NCBI GenBank assembly: GCA_015501075.1
Contig: JADNYJ010000058.1
Location: 156,283-220,282 of the forward strand
Reading direction: 5' to 3'
Length of the DNA: 64,000 nt
Origin: Gymnopilus junonius
Taxonomy: Eukaryota; Basidiomycota; Agaricomycetes; Agaricales; Galerinaceae
Below the pieces are notes generated by a model. The model saw nothing but the letters and a program-made list of their open reading frames with translations. It did no database searches and had not been told where the DNA came from. Both the position numbers and the translations under genes were made by a program. Positions 34,101 through 44,689 of this stretch are shown piece by piece. Position 1 is the first letter of the stretch. Each line of letters begins with the position of its first letter.

Positions 34101-36290
34101 TGTATCATGACAAATGCTTTCAGACTGATACCTACTTTCCAATCGTTGCATTCAATCATCAGCAGATCAAGACTGGCATGACTGGAAGCTTTCTCATGAC
34201 AAGACATAAAAATTTTGCAAGTGTTGTTCAATGTCTGTCCAGCTTGAATAAAGAGGTGCTGAAGGTTATAACAGAGTGCCTAGCAAAAGGGGAGCATGTC
34301 AGACCTGAAACTGATGAGGAGAAGGCTTGCTTTGATGTCTTAGATGACCTAGATTACATAGGAGGACATGTGAATGGTTCACTAAGGGGAAGAAGTATAT
34401 GAGGAATGAGATATGGTCCTTGATTTCATTCAAGGGAGCCCCTTCTTGTTTATAACTCTTTCCCAGCAGATAACCAACATCCGATAAGCCTGTATTATTC
34501 TGACACCAAGGAATGCTTCATGCCAGACATCAGAACATCTGCTGAGCACAACAGATTGAATGCATCAAATCCTGTAGCAGCTGCTCGATTCTTTGACCTG
34601 ATTGTAAAGTCCTTTATCAAAAATGTATTGGGGTCAATCAATGCATCCAGGTTTGTATGGTAAGACCAGTGCATATTATGGCACAGTCGAACAGCAAGGA
34701 CGACTGACTTTACACCTGCATTTGCTTCTTTGGATTGAAGGTGCCCTGAGCCCTCAAGAAATTCACAACCGACTGATGTCTGGAGACTCCGAATTTCAAA
34801 AGGAGCTTATCTCTTATTTAGAAGGTTGCCATCAAGGTAAGCTGTATACTGGAACATTGCAGGATGTGCAAGCATCCTTGCCCAATGTAAGTGAGGACCC
34901 ATGGGAATGCATACAGTTCTCAAGGAGGACGAACAAAGCTCATCGAGGATACTCAATACCAAGACCCTACATTAACTTGCAGAAGCTCCACCAGAACCAT
35001 GCCATGAAAATTGCGATGTACCATGCGAGACTTGTCAAACGTCTTCATCCTGGTGGGAGAAGTTTAGATGCACTGTCGATGACCTCCTTGTGAGGTCAGA
35101 TGTCCATCATTGTGTGATTGCTGATTTTCCCCAGCAGGCTTCCAGTGAAGAGGAAAATCCACAGCTGTCTCTTCTAAACAGACATGGGTCTTTGGAAGAA
35201 AGGGTTGCCTTGATGCATTTGGGAACTGTAAAGCTGCTTCCCTCCGAGATTAACCTTCAGACAATCGTTGACCTGCTCGATGGACATGTGATAATGAAGA
35301 AATTGGAACCTATGATGAACACATTCTCTCCATGTATCACTTATCTCCTATGATGTAACACTGACATGACCAGCTTGTTATCAGGAACATCTACAAGGCT
35401 ATTGTATCTTACATTTGGATTACATCACTAAGCCAGCTCTGAAATCCCATCAGGTTTTCTCCTCAATGTATGAGTGTTTCAGAAGAATGGTAATCCAGAT
35501 AGTGATGAATCTACTCACCACCTCGTGTTGCAATTGGTAAATAATCTGACATCAAAATTAGAGCTTGGGTCCCATGGCTCGATGTATCTGTTGGGAAATC
35601 CAGATCATTACACAAGCCATTCATTTGTTGTATTTCCCTGGAAAACTTACGTAATCATGTTCCAGATTTTGGGACCCTGACTCTTCAGCCAAGGAAACTC
35701 TGCAAGATTGCAGCAAAGGCAATGACATATATGATGGGAGACCTTGGATCTGAACCCGAGTGACACTGTTCCTGATGCTCCAATGGGGGCACCATTCCAG
35801 AAGACAGAATATTACTTGGGCACCATAATGGCAGCTATGTTGGTACAACGAGTGTTGATGACTATTGGTATAGACCAGATGCATTTAGCTCAACATCCTT
35901 GTATGAATGGATGCAGACTTACAACAGGAAAAAAGGAACCAAAAAGGAACTTCAGACCCTCATGAGTGCCGATGCTCAGGGCAGTTTGAAAGGCAATTCA
36001 AGATACTCTCTCTTCAAGCCTGGCCATCCACTTCAGGAGATGCATATTGTGACATGCCATCCAGAGCATCGCACGACTCATGTACCCAATTTCATTGGGG
36101 GCTCATTGCCTAGGTGCGACCAAGGAGATCACGAATATTATTACTGCACAATGTTGACTTTGTTCAAAGCTTGGAGAGATGGCGACTGTTTAAAAAATCA
36201 GAATCAAACTTGGGAAGAGGCATTTATGAGCCATGAATTTACACCTGAGCAAAGAAATGCCATGAAAAATTTCAATCTTTGATATGAGTG
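34004..36290 (+). pseudogene. Helitron Rep (HUH nuclease) region
   Basis: Pieces in changing frames read MFPWLFPYGCGGIG, then FITLS followed (after one lost base) by ADNQHP, NRLNASNPVAAARFFDLIV, GKTSAYYGTVEQQGRLTLHL, HLLLWIEGALSPQEI. The H-L-H of LTLHLHLLLW is the HUH metal motif of Rep nucleases. Near 35390-35430, KAIVSYIW and YITKPALKS (split by a frame change) correspond to the Y..YI.K two-tyrosine motif. MYLLGNPDHYTSHSF and SYVGTTSVDDYWYRP follow. The domain order and key residues are recognisable, but at least five indels or stops interrupt it. Confidence 0.82.
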
Positions 36291-36476
36291 CCTAGATGCA
36301 AGAGACGACTTCCATGCTGAATGAAAGAGATGAGAAAACATCATCATTGGCCACAGCCGAGGCCCTTGGGTAGATAATGAAGGAGAAGATGTCCAAGAAG
36401 AGAGTGGTTTTCAATGCGATGATGTTGATATGGACTTTGATGACTGCATGTCCAGGGGCGAAGACACCTTGCTGAC

Positions 36477-37121
36477 GTGAAATCCATGCTTGATACATCA
36501 GCCTTCCTTCGAAAAATCAGCTGGCTTGACTGCAGAACAGCCAACAAGCATATGATCAACAAGCAGTTTTACACCAGCTGTGCATCTTTCATCTGGTCGA
36601 TGGTCAGCTGTTGTAAAACAACTATGCAAAAAATCTTTCAAGAAAGACTCTCAGGCTACCATCCTGGTGACTCGGCTGGGTCAACCGAAGTTGCTGATGG
36701 TAATGAGCCCGAGTCACTAGTCCGACTGTTGTCACCTGGATATTTTCTCAAGAACTTTCGAGCAGAAAAGAAGAACTCACAGGACATAATTGATGAGACT
36801 GCATTATTGTTCTCTTTAAACAAAGAGCAGGAAAGGGCGTTTAGAATTATATCGAATCATGCTGCATCTCTCACACCTGAGCAACTCAAAATGTACCTCA
36901 GAGGAATGGGAGGCATGGGCAAGAGCCAAGTGATCAAAGCTCTCATCCACATGTTCAAGAAAAGAAATGAAAATTATCGATTCCTGGTTTTAGCACCAAT
37001 GGGCACAGCAGCAGCTCTTATCAATGGAACAACTTACCATAGAGCCTTAGGCATATGCAGTAATGATGACCTGGGTGAAGAGTTTGTCAGAAACGCATCA
37101 GCAGTGATCAATGAAGCATGA
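36477..37121 (+). pseudogene. Helitron PIF1-like helicase, Walker A part
   Basis: The frame contains LNKEQERAFRIISNHAAS, then MYLRGMGGMGKSQVIKALIH with the Walker A loop GMGGMGKS (motif I), and LVLAPMGTAAALINGTTYH (motif Ia). It closes at a TGA after AVINEA, directly before DRLQGIQYLFLDEISMV, the Walker B (motif II). Relatives have arginine or a similar residue at that position, so this is a nonsense mutation inside one helicase gene rather than a true end. Confidence 0.85.
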
Positions 37122-37129
37122 GATAGACT

Positions 37130-38655
37130 CCAAGGCATTCAATACCTTTTCCTTGATGAAATCTCAATGGTATCTTGTAAAGATCTGTATGCCATCAGCC
37201 TTCACCTAGCGCAGATCCAAATGTCCATGACATACCATTTGGAGGGCTCAATGTCATTGTCGCAGGTGACTTTGCCCAATTGCCGCCTATTGCTGCAATG
37301 CCACTCTATTCCAATCGCATCTATAAACTTCAAGATGTCAGTCATCATGTTGTCGACCAAGAAAATACAATGGGAAAGATTCTCTGGCATCAATTCACCA
37401 CAGTTGTAATTCTGAAAGAAAATATGCGACAAAGGACACAATCAGAAGATGACAGTAAGTTACGCACTGCTTTGATAAATATGCAGTATGCGGCTTGTAC
37501 TGATGAAGATATTGCCTTTCTGCGAACACGGATTGTTGAACCAAGGCACAGAGCTTCAACCCTCGAAGATAGTGTTGATATCTGTGATGTTGCCATTATA
37601 ACTAGATTTAATAAAACAAAAGATTGCATCAATGATGAAGCGTCGCAACGTTTTGCTGCAGAACGCGGTCTTCAGCTGCATGATTTCTGCTCCATCGACA
37701 AATTGGCATCTTCTAGTAAACCTGGCAAGAAGCAAAAGGACAAGATTCCTGGAAAGAAAGCTTCCAAGGGACCCTGCTATGTTTCTCAGGCAGATCAAGA
37801 AATGCTTTGGTCCTGCAGCCCACATACCAACACCAAAAAAGTACCTGCTAAGCTTTCTCTTTGTGTTGGCATGCCAGTGATAATCCGCTACAATGAAGCC
37901 ACAGAGTTATGTATTACTAGAGGCCAAGATGCCTTGGTGGTTGGCTGGAATGCAAGTGAAGGACCTTATGGCCGCCAAGTTCTTGAGACGCTATTTGTAA
38001 AGCTCGTCAATCCGCCCAAAGAAGTCAACATCCCAGACTTACCAACCAATGTAGTGCCATTATCTCGCATGATGATTACAACAAAATGTTGCTTGAGAAG
38101 TGATTGTGAAATCACCATACAATGTCAACAGGTTGCTGTAGCACCCAATTTCGCTATCACTGACTATACATCTCAAGGGAAGACACACGATATTAATGTC
38201 ATTGACATTGCAGATAGTGATACCCATTTCTCTATCTACACATGCTTATCACAAAGCAGCACTGCGGCTGGTACATTCATTATAAGGGACTTTGATGACA
38301 AAGTCATAATGTCCGGCCTAGAAGAAAAGGGCTGGCTGAGACAAGAATTCAGGGAGTTAAATATGCTAGATGAAATTACCCACCTGCAATATGAAGATTT
38401 ACTTCCAAACAATATTTTTGGTCCATTGAGGAATCCAACTCTGCGCGCATATCATCTATGGAGGAAAGGAAAACCTGAGGATAAAGGGTGGCACTCAGAG
38501 CTTAGATATTCACCCAGAGAAAAGGTGATTGCTGAGGAGGAAAGGGATGGGACATGGGACCTCAGCATTAATGCCAGTACCCTTGCAAAAGGCATCGTTG
38601 ACTCTCGGAAAAGGAAGAAGAAGACAGAGAATGTCTTGTTGATGCCTAAGAAAGT
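37130..38655 (+). CDS. Helitron PIF1-like helicase, C-terminal half
   Basis: After Walker B (YLFLDEISMV, 37141-37170) a frameshift near 37190 leads into the frame open from 37280 to 39307. It carries GDFAQLPPIAAMPLYS-type motif III (start split by the shift), TTVVILKENMRQ (motif IV), and AITDYTSQGKTHDINVIDIA, the motif V/VI region of PIF1 helicases. A basic stretch (SRKRKKKTEN, about 38610) follows and could be a nuclear signal or linker. No stop occurs for 675 codons, in contrast to the upstream half. Confidence 0.85.
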
Positions 38656-39563
38656 TTTAAAAATTTCAACACCAGAACAAAGAAATTTGCAGGAGAACTC
38701 ACCCCATGGATTGATATGGGACCCTGTTAACTATAGTTGTGCATATGACTCTGTGTTCACCGTCCTCTACAACATTTGGTTAAGTGCTCCTGATGACTGG
38801 TCTTGCAGGTTTGATGATATCTCGCCTTATATGTCGAAGCTGGCTAATGAGCTGAAAAAGTCAATAGAAAATCAACAGATGATTGAAAATGCACGAGACG
38901 CGATGCGAGTTCAGTTTCAGCAGAACATACCTGATCATTTCCCCACTGGACACTGCTACACATCCATCAATTATCTTTGCGAGTATCTGCTTAACGTGGA
39001 GAGGCAATGTGGTTCCATTAGCTTGATTTGTGACAATGATAATTGTCAATACAGCTCACAGCTTGTCTCCTTCGGAGAGTACATGAGGATCTTTCCCAAT
39101 TCCAACCACCTGCAAAGCCCAGATTTGCAGAACTTATCGACCTTCTTTGGATGGGAGCATGCGAACATTCACACAGTGACAAAACATATATGCCCCCTAT
39201 GTTGTGACTGCGGTTTGTCGCAAAATCTGAAAACCTCCGTGGTTATGCAACGTATGCCCTATATTATTTTTGTCCATATCAATTTGACCTCAGTGGATGT
39301 TCCATAGACAAGAACTTAATGTACTGAGCTCTGACTGCGATTATGTGTTCCGCCTTCATGGAATAATCTACTCAGGACAAGGACATTTCGTCTCTCGCAT
39401 TATAGATGATCAAGGGACTATATGGTTCCATGATGGGATAACAACTGGCTCACATTGCAAAAAAGAAAAACGAATGGAGGAAATACCTCATCAAGAATGG
39501 TTGAACACTTGCAGGATGATGGGAGAAGAGAAGCCAGCGATTATCATGGTCTACAACAGATGA
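38656..39563 (+). pseudogene. Helitron C-terminal cysteine peptidase-like domain (USP/UCH-like)
   Basis: The same frame goes on with GLIWDPVNYSCAYDSVFTVL, where N and C of NYSCAYDS match the oxyanion and nucleophile positions of ubiquitin-specific-protease-like enzymes. Two Cys pairs (CDNDNCQ; CPLCCDCG) may bind zinc. After a frameshift at about 39300 the next frame reads IIYSGQGHFVSRIIDDQGTI and WFHDGITTGS, giving the His (GHFVSR) and Asp (FHDG) of a catalytic triad. The layout C...H...D over about 260 residues fits a papain-fold deubiquitinase-like domain. This is my reading of motifs, not a search result. Confidence 0.65.
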
Positions 39564-39607
39564 TCGATAAGTGAGATCGCTTGATGGACAATTGATTAGA
39601 TGAAAAC

Positions 39608-39633
39608 CATGTCTGAGGTATAACATGCTTACT
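39608..39633 (+). repeat. 26-bp hairpin-containing boundary motif, copy 3
   Basis: Reads CATGTCTGAGGTATAACATG then CTTACT, 45 bp downstream of the last Helitron stop codon. Position, orientation and the CATGT/ACATG hairpin suggest a Helitron-like 3' end, but the bases after the hairpin (CTTACT) do not match canonical CTRR. Confidence 0.65.
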
Positions 39634-40103
39634 AATAATAATCAAAATGGTGTCATCACATTCACGTGCTATCAGCCCCAATAATCAAAATGACTGGATT
39701 CTATTGGGTTGATCAACACGTCTTCTCTTCTTTTGCTTCTGACATCCAACCTGTGCCGAACCGAATAGCAATGCCAAGTAACCACTCACCACTATTGCCT
39801 ACTTGAAGGACATCAGCCTATGGCTTGTAAAGGTGGGAGGATTTGCACCAATATCTGACTGTAAACCAGTTTCACAACCTGCATACCAACTCAGGACATT
39901 GGAGTATGCAGCTGCATATGTGAAGTCAGTGAACACAAAACTTCTCTGCCATTTCTGAGGACCGAGGTTTGATGATGGCTGATGGCTTCTTTGGAGCCAG
40001 CCTTGTTTATTCCACATAATTATCACCTCTCCCTGCAAGTTAAAAGCCCTCCCCATCCCTGCTCAAGTCCCCAAAATTTCTTCATCTCATACCATCACTT
40101 GCC

Positions 40104-41696
40104 ATGCTGCACTACAACCCTGAAGTCATCCTTTCCATGCTGGACCTCATCACGGAGTCTGAACTAGAAGTGTTTCATTATTATATGGGTATGTCCCTCC
40201 TCTTTGTCCACTGTGTGTATCCTGCTGATGAGCTGACAGAAATACCAGAGAAGCTCATGGATGATGAGTTCTTCTCTTATCAAAACAGATGGAAGTGGGT
40301 CATGTTAGAGCTGTTTGGAGATTTTGTGTATGACTTTATGAACATCGACGTGTGAGTAAAGTGTCTACTTTGTAATGTGTCCTTTGCTCACCTTGTGATT
40401 AGGCCATTCTGTCATCTGTGCAGTAATGTAAATTTGCTGAAGAAGCTGCTGGGGGGAAACCCTTATAGGCTATCCACAGGAGTAAGTGCTTGTCAGCCTC
40501 CCACAGTCTGATATTCTCCTTGCCCATCCATGATCGTCATATATCGCATTATATCGCCTAGTTAAATAATACTCTCATCTGCTACCGTATGACCTATGCA
40601 CAGTGGCTTATGTTGTAATCTACTTAAACTTCAAATTTTATCACAGCCTTGATGCCTTCAGTCACCCTGGTCCTCATAATGCTGTGCACAGTGTCGCCAC
40701 TTCCTCCAAGTTTGCTTTGAAGTCAATACTTATTGTAAAGGCAAGACGTCTATCGTATATTATGCCTAAAGTGCCGATCAAGGTAAAAGCTCAGTGTCTG
40801 CAAAATTCCTGTACCTCTAAGCACTGAGAAGGTGAGTCAAAAGCCAATCGAACCTTCAACATGTAACACTCAAAATCGGTCCTCCAATATTGGAAGCAGC
40901 CAAGGCCAAATGAGGAAAGTTGTTCATGTGCATTTAATTTTTATGCCATTAAGCCACAGACACTGACTGTCATCTTGCAGAAGGTTGCCACCAAAGCTTC
41001 CCCGTGTGACTATGAGTCCTCCTACTCAGACCTGGAAGAAAGAAACCATCCCTAGCTCTGAAGTTGAGCCACTCCATGAGAATTCACTGTAAGTTTGGCG
41101 TCTTGTGAAAGCAGCCTCGATACTGAAAAAATTATCCAGGGAGATACCTCTCCAGCTCGCCAATAGCTCCTCTTACTACCAAAATCGCGATACTACTGAT
41201 GACCTCGCTAGTATGGATATTTCCTTTGATCCCTTCAACTGCAATGCAGACGGGGAATCAATTTCTGCCATCAAGTCCTTGGTTGATGATTTGAACTACC
41301 TTGTAGATAATGCAATCTCCAACATACTTTCAAGCTTTTTATCTGAAAAAAACCGATTTACATTTCTCAAGTTCGGTCCAGTAAAATCAGGCCCTGCAGT
41401 TTCAATTGGGCCATTTTATGAATTATTACTGGACCATGACAACCCGGATCATGGTGGCCTCCTGGATGCATTTATGCATGATGAGATTCTTAAATTCTTA
41501 TTCAACACTTACTTCCGGGGAAATTGCTTCCAAGGTCTCGAGCCGGGTGCTGCTTCCTTATTGGAAGGCTTGTTTGCAAGGATTCGAGAATGAGGTAATT
41601 TCACTGACTCCCATTGACCCGTTCAATACCAGTACTAATCATGCCTTGTATGAAAGAATCATGGTCATGCCCACGTGGTGCTCTATCACTGAATAG
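40104..41696 (+). CDS. unrecognised multi-exon gene remnant
   Basis: A first exon from the ATG at 40104 reads MLHYNPEVILSMLDLITESE, then WVMLELFGDFVYDFMNIDV, with a GTGAGT donor at about 40352 and a TTAG acceptor at about 40402. Further exons read NVNLLKKLLGGNPYRLSTG, YVVIYLNFKFYHSLDAFSHP and, after a gap, SIKSLVDDLNYL-like and YELLLDHDNPDHGGLLDAFM, ILKFLFNTYFRGNCFQGLEP and a last piece to 41696. Frame changes near 41580 indicate decay. No domain was recognised. The 39640-40100 interval before it holds no gene. Confidence 0.4.
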
Positions 41697-41720
41697 ATGA
41701 TAAGTACTCTCCTGATGGGC

Positions 41721-41927
41721 TCAGTATCCTGCCTTACTCATGGACTGGGCCGCTACCTCTTGAATATGGGGAATCTTATTATTTGACTTGACAATTCTGT
41801 AGGAAGCTGCTGTAAAAGTAGTGCCGATGTCGATAGCCACCACTAGTTTGACTTGGCTGGTTGTTTCAGTTGGGGGAAACATGGACATTGTTGAGTGCAT
41901 AACTGACGAAGAGTTGTGGGGGTGCAT
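41721..41927 (-). pseudogene. Hsp70-like ATPase N-terminal fragment
   Basis: The ATG at 41927 begins MHPHNSSSVMHSTMSMFPPT, followed by KLVVAIDIGTTFTAASYRIV. DIGTTFTAASY is the phosphate-1 loop of the Hsp70/actin ATPase fold in the divergent Hsp70-like proteins (HSPA12-type) that are multicopy in Agaricomycetes. Only about 45 residues of the ATPase domain remain before the frame ends, and no continuation is seen below 41721. Confidence 0.65.
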
Positions 41928-42114
41928 GGATCTTGTTTACGCTGATGCTAGCCCATATATACAAAATTGATTTGGAGCAGTGCACATGCCCAAGGGTCAT
42001 CGCAATTGATCCCTAGAAGGTAAATTGAAGGATTTTTAAAAAAATAACAACCCCTGCATCAATTACAGCTGTTTCAGAAAACCTTGTCAGTTGCATTTCT
42101 TTTTTTTTTCCATA

Positions 42115-42854
42115 CCGCGTCACTAGGCATGCTGATGTAAAGCTGACCAACCATGATCACGTGTGCATGAGGGTATCCGGTGAATGCCGTGACAAGCCTA
42201 ATTGACTGCAAGGCGCGTTCTGACTCAGTATTCCTTCTTTTCACTGCCATTACTATACTGCTACAGATGCTCTTTACACCTAATGGATACTCCTGTACCC
42301 ACTGGAACCCCTCCATCTGCATATACTACTTTACAGCCCCTGCAGCTTTGTGAAGCATCTTGTATGTCAGACTGCAATCATGAATATTTTCATGCAAAGT
42401 CGGCTTCGAGATGTTGACATCATGTGTGAGGGCAAGCCAGTCTTGGATTTCATCAAGAAACATTTTGGGAGCTTCTGCCATGAGCGTAGATAAGTCGTGG
42501 GTCATATCAGCATTCAGGAGACGAGGGCGGCCTTGAGAAGGATTGCGAGGAGGCACAACAGAACTGTGCATCTCAAGATTCCTCTGCCACTGATAAATAC
42601 TCCATTCTGAAACACCAAAAACCTCTGCTGCATTCTCAGGGATCCATCCACCTTCGAGTAGAACCATCACCCATTCCTTTATATCCTTGCTGATGTGGCG
42701 GAAGACCATGAGAGCTCAAAAAGAATGAATATTTCAATGACATTGATAATGGAGAGCTACATTACTGACATCATAGGTCGGACATTGCCGGATTACCCTC
42801 AAGCATGCATGATCATGGTTGGTCAGCTTTACATCAGCGTGCCTAGTGACGTGG
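42115..42854. mobile_element. Tc1/mariner-like element, 740 bp, nested in the pogo TIR
   Basis: The left end reads CCGCGTCACTAGGCATGCTG. The right end, reverse complemented, reads CCACGTCACTAGGCACGCTG. The inverted repeats continue about 60 bp (GATGTAAAGCTGACCAACCA). Both ends are flanked by TA (42113-42114 and 42855-42856), the expected target duplication. It carries a minus-strand HTH transposase head but no DDE domain, so it is a deleted, non-autonomous copy. Confidence 0.85.
42326..42709 (-). pseudogene. Tc1/mariner-type transposase, N-terminal HTH part only
   Basis: The ATG at 42709 begins MVFRHISKDIKEWVMVLLEG, then AAEVFGVSEWSIYQWQRNLE, RNPSQGRPRLLNADMTHDLS and MFLDEIQDWLALTHDVNISK, PTLHENIH. 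This is the paired helix-turn-helix of IS630/Tc1-type transposases: a first HTH, a GRPR-like hook (QGRPR) and a second winged HTH. The catalytic DD(E/D) domain expected next is missing. The frame stops at 42326 and the right-hand TIR follows soon after. Confidence 0.82.
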
Positions 42855-43312
42855 TACTATCACTGATTGGGAGTTTGATTCGATGGGGAGTTTGAAACTG
42901 CTTCGCTCCTGCCTCCCTCATCCATCCCCTTACCCTATAAAAAATCACATAAATTCTAGACCTTCCAATCTTTCTAATAATGTAGAAATTTTGGTGGAAA
43001 GTCCACTGGAAGTGAGATGTATCCAACATATGAAAAGCTGACTGCCCAAAAAAGGCCACTGTAAGAAGATTATAAGCCAGATCTTGCCAGATCTTGCTCG
43101 CCGGTCAGCCCAAAATTCAGGACACAGTATCTAGGGACCTTTGCAAATATGCCTGCCAACTTTGGTGTCGATTTATGCATTACTGCGCTCACAAAGGTTC
43201 AAGTAACAGTCAGGGTGCAGTCTTCAGTGACAAGCGTGATATATGATTCAAGCTCTGCTTAGACGTCTGTTTACGGTGGCCAGCACTAAATTTACTGCCA
43301 GCAATCTATCCC

Positions 43313-43590
43313 ATGGCTCGCTCAAAGGTCTATCGAACAGAACGACGTATCGATTACAATGATCCGGCAGTCAAGAAACATGTAAAAGATGCCTGTCAAG
43401 CTGTCCAGTGGGGTGACTTGGATCTGGCAGCAGCAGCCTGACAATATGACTTGACCTATGAAACAGATACCATAAACTCAGGAAGCCAGTAAAAGAGGCT
43501 CACGGGAAGGAACAATTGTTATCACCAGAGGAGGAGGGGGTCCTGGTCAAGTGGATCAAATTCCTCAGTATCATTGGACGGCCAAGCGGA
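43313..43590 (+). pseudogene. pogo/CENP-B-type transposase head with internal stop
   Basis: The ATG at 43313 reads MARSKVYRTERRIDYNDPAV, KKHVKDACQAVQWGDLDLAA, AA, then a TGA at 43439-43441, then QYDLTYET. After frame changes LLSPEEEGVLVKWIKFLS and IGRPA follow (HTH_CENPB-like). This is the psq-type HTH plus CENP-B-type HTH found at the start of fungal pogo/Fot1 transposases. The DDE domain is not recognisable beyond 43600. Confidence 0.75.
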
Positions 43591-43888
43591 ACTTAAAATT
43601 ATTTGTGACCCGTCTGTGACTGACGTTTCAAATACACCATTGAATTCACTTTTGAGACGCGGAATTGCTCCTGTCCCTCGCAGCCTCAACTTTGCTCAAA
43701 AATGTTTATACCAGCGTGTATAGAATGCAAAGTTGTACACGTCTACCAATTTTTATCTTCCAAGCACAAATGGAAGAATTGATATCGATTTTTCTTTGTC
43801 GCGGTTTCAAACTCCCGACAAGCGATAGTACGGAAAAAAAAAGAAATGCAACTGACAAGGTTTTCTGAAACAGCTGTAAACTTACAAA

Positions 43889-44665
43889 AGAATCAGTGCT
43901 GACTACAAGGAATTCACATCACGCACAAGCTTCTCAGCCGAAATTGGTCGCAGCCAGTCTCTCCCTGCATGGTCTTGTGTACTGCCGTTGTGCTCTCTCA
44001 CTCGCCCTTAGCCAAGCAGATAAATCCATTTCTCCAATACCCTCCAGTCCACCAGGCATAAGACAGACAGGATTAGTGATAGGAAAACAGCATGGTCTGT
44101 TGCAGATCCTACGGGCAGGAATTTATATAATGCCAATTCTGGCTAACTAGGCGAAGCAATTTCAGCTATAGTCAAAGTTAAACAATGGACAGAGAGTAGT
44201 AGACAATAAAACTACTTACCGTTGCATGTATTTTCATGTCATTCGGCTGCGAAAAGCCCGAACGACGTTGCAGCAGAATACACCAAAATAGTTGGGATCT
44301 TGGGTCTGAATGGGTTCGGAAAGGGAACTGCAAGTTCTAGACGAACAGAGAGAGCCTATGAAAAATTCAGCTTAAATATACAGAGTCGTTGAAGAATAAA
44401 ACAGCCGCTGGGGAACACAACAGGAATGTGGCTGCTTCCTCATGGAGGGATTCGGATAGCGAGGTCATGCTCAAGTACGCTCACAGAGCGTCCCGGCTTG
44501 ATGGGATTGAGGGTAACTGAGTGTACTTTGACTCTGTAAAAGTAAAACACATTGATGAATGGGATGTTTAATTCGAAGCGTTGCACTCACCTAATCTTTC
44601 CTTCAATGTAGTGGGATATCCTTCACAACTGACGTCTAGGGCTCAGCGCAGGCACTAAATCGGAG
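43889..44665 (-). pseudogene. deleted copy of the neighbouring MDR oxidoreductase gene
   Basis: Base by base this stretch aligns with the intact gene at 45695-47085 (for example AAGCTTCTCAGCCGAAATTGGTCG versus GAGCTTCTCAGCTGAAATCGGTCG at the 3' end, and GCGAAAAGCCCGA shared at 44249 and 46387). Introns are included, so it is a genomic duplication. At least two internal segments are deleted: the equivalent of about 46053-46381 (the nucleotide-binding fold) and about 46650-46855 (part of the catalytic domain). It cannot encode enzyme. The pogo element lies immediately at its 3' side. Confidence 0.85.
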
Positions 44666-44689
44666 ACATTTTGTTTTAAATTAGAACTC

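Larger units (their letters stand above)
32763..39563 (+). mobile_element. Helitron (Rep-helicase) remnant with C-terminal cysteine-peptidase-like domain
   Basis: Coding pieces in plus orientation follow the order of Agaricomycete Helitron transposases: a Cys-rich DUF6570-type head, the Helitron_like_N Rep nuclease (HUH), the PIF1-like helicase, and a C-terminal papain/USP-like domain. Several one-base indels and TGA stops break the frame (near 34000, 34400, 34450, 34640, 35090, 35350, 36280, 37120), so it is not functional as read. The helicase C-terminal half keeps a 675-codon open frame. Boundary motif copy 3 lies 45 bp after the last stop. Canonical CTRR 3' ends were not found. Confidence 0.88.
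42066..43876. mobile_element. pogo-like DNA transposon, 1811 bp, TA-flanked
   Basis: The left end begins CAGCTGTTTCAGAAAACCTT after TA (42064-42065). The right end is its reverse complement, closing ...GAAACAGCTG at 43876 and followed by TA (43877-43878). The inverted repeats match for about 48 bp (through TTGCATTTC and a T/A run). Once the nested element at 42115-42854 is removed, they continue (TACTATC then GGGAGTTTGAAAC). The interior carries a plus-strand CENP-B/pogo-type transposase start at 43313. The rest of the transposase is eroded. Confidence 0.85.

Noticed and set aside
26690..39563. TET/JBP-type dioxygenase associated with KDZ transposons
   Set aside because: The dioxygenase-like core here reads as a JmjC-type cupin (GGHFY, PHAVY), and no KDZ transposase is present in this block. 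The linked transposase is a Helitron.
39608..39640. Canonical Helitron 3' end (hairpin followed by CTRR)
   Set aside because: The bases after the hairpin are CTTACT, which do not fit CTRR. I keep it as a Helitron-like end motif, not a canonical terminus.
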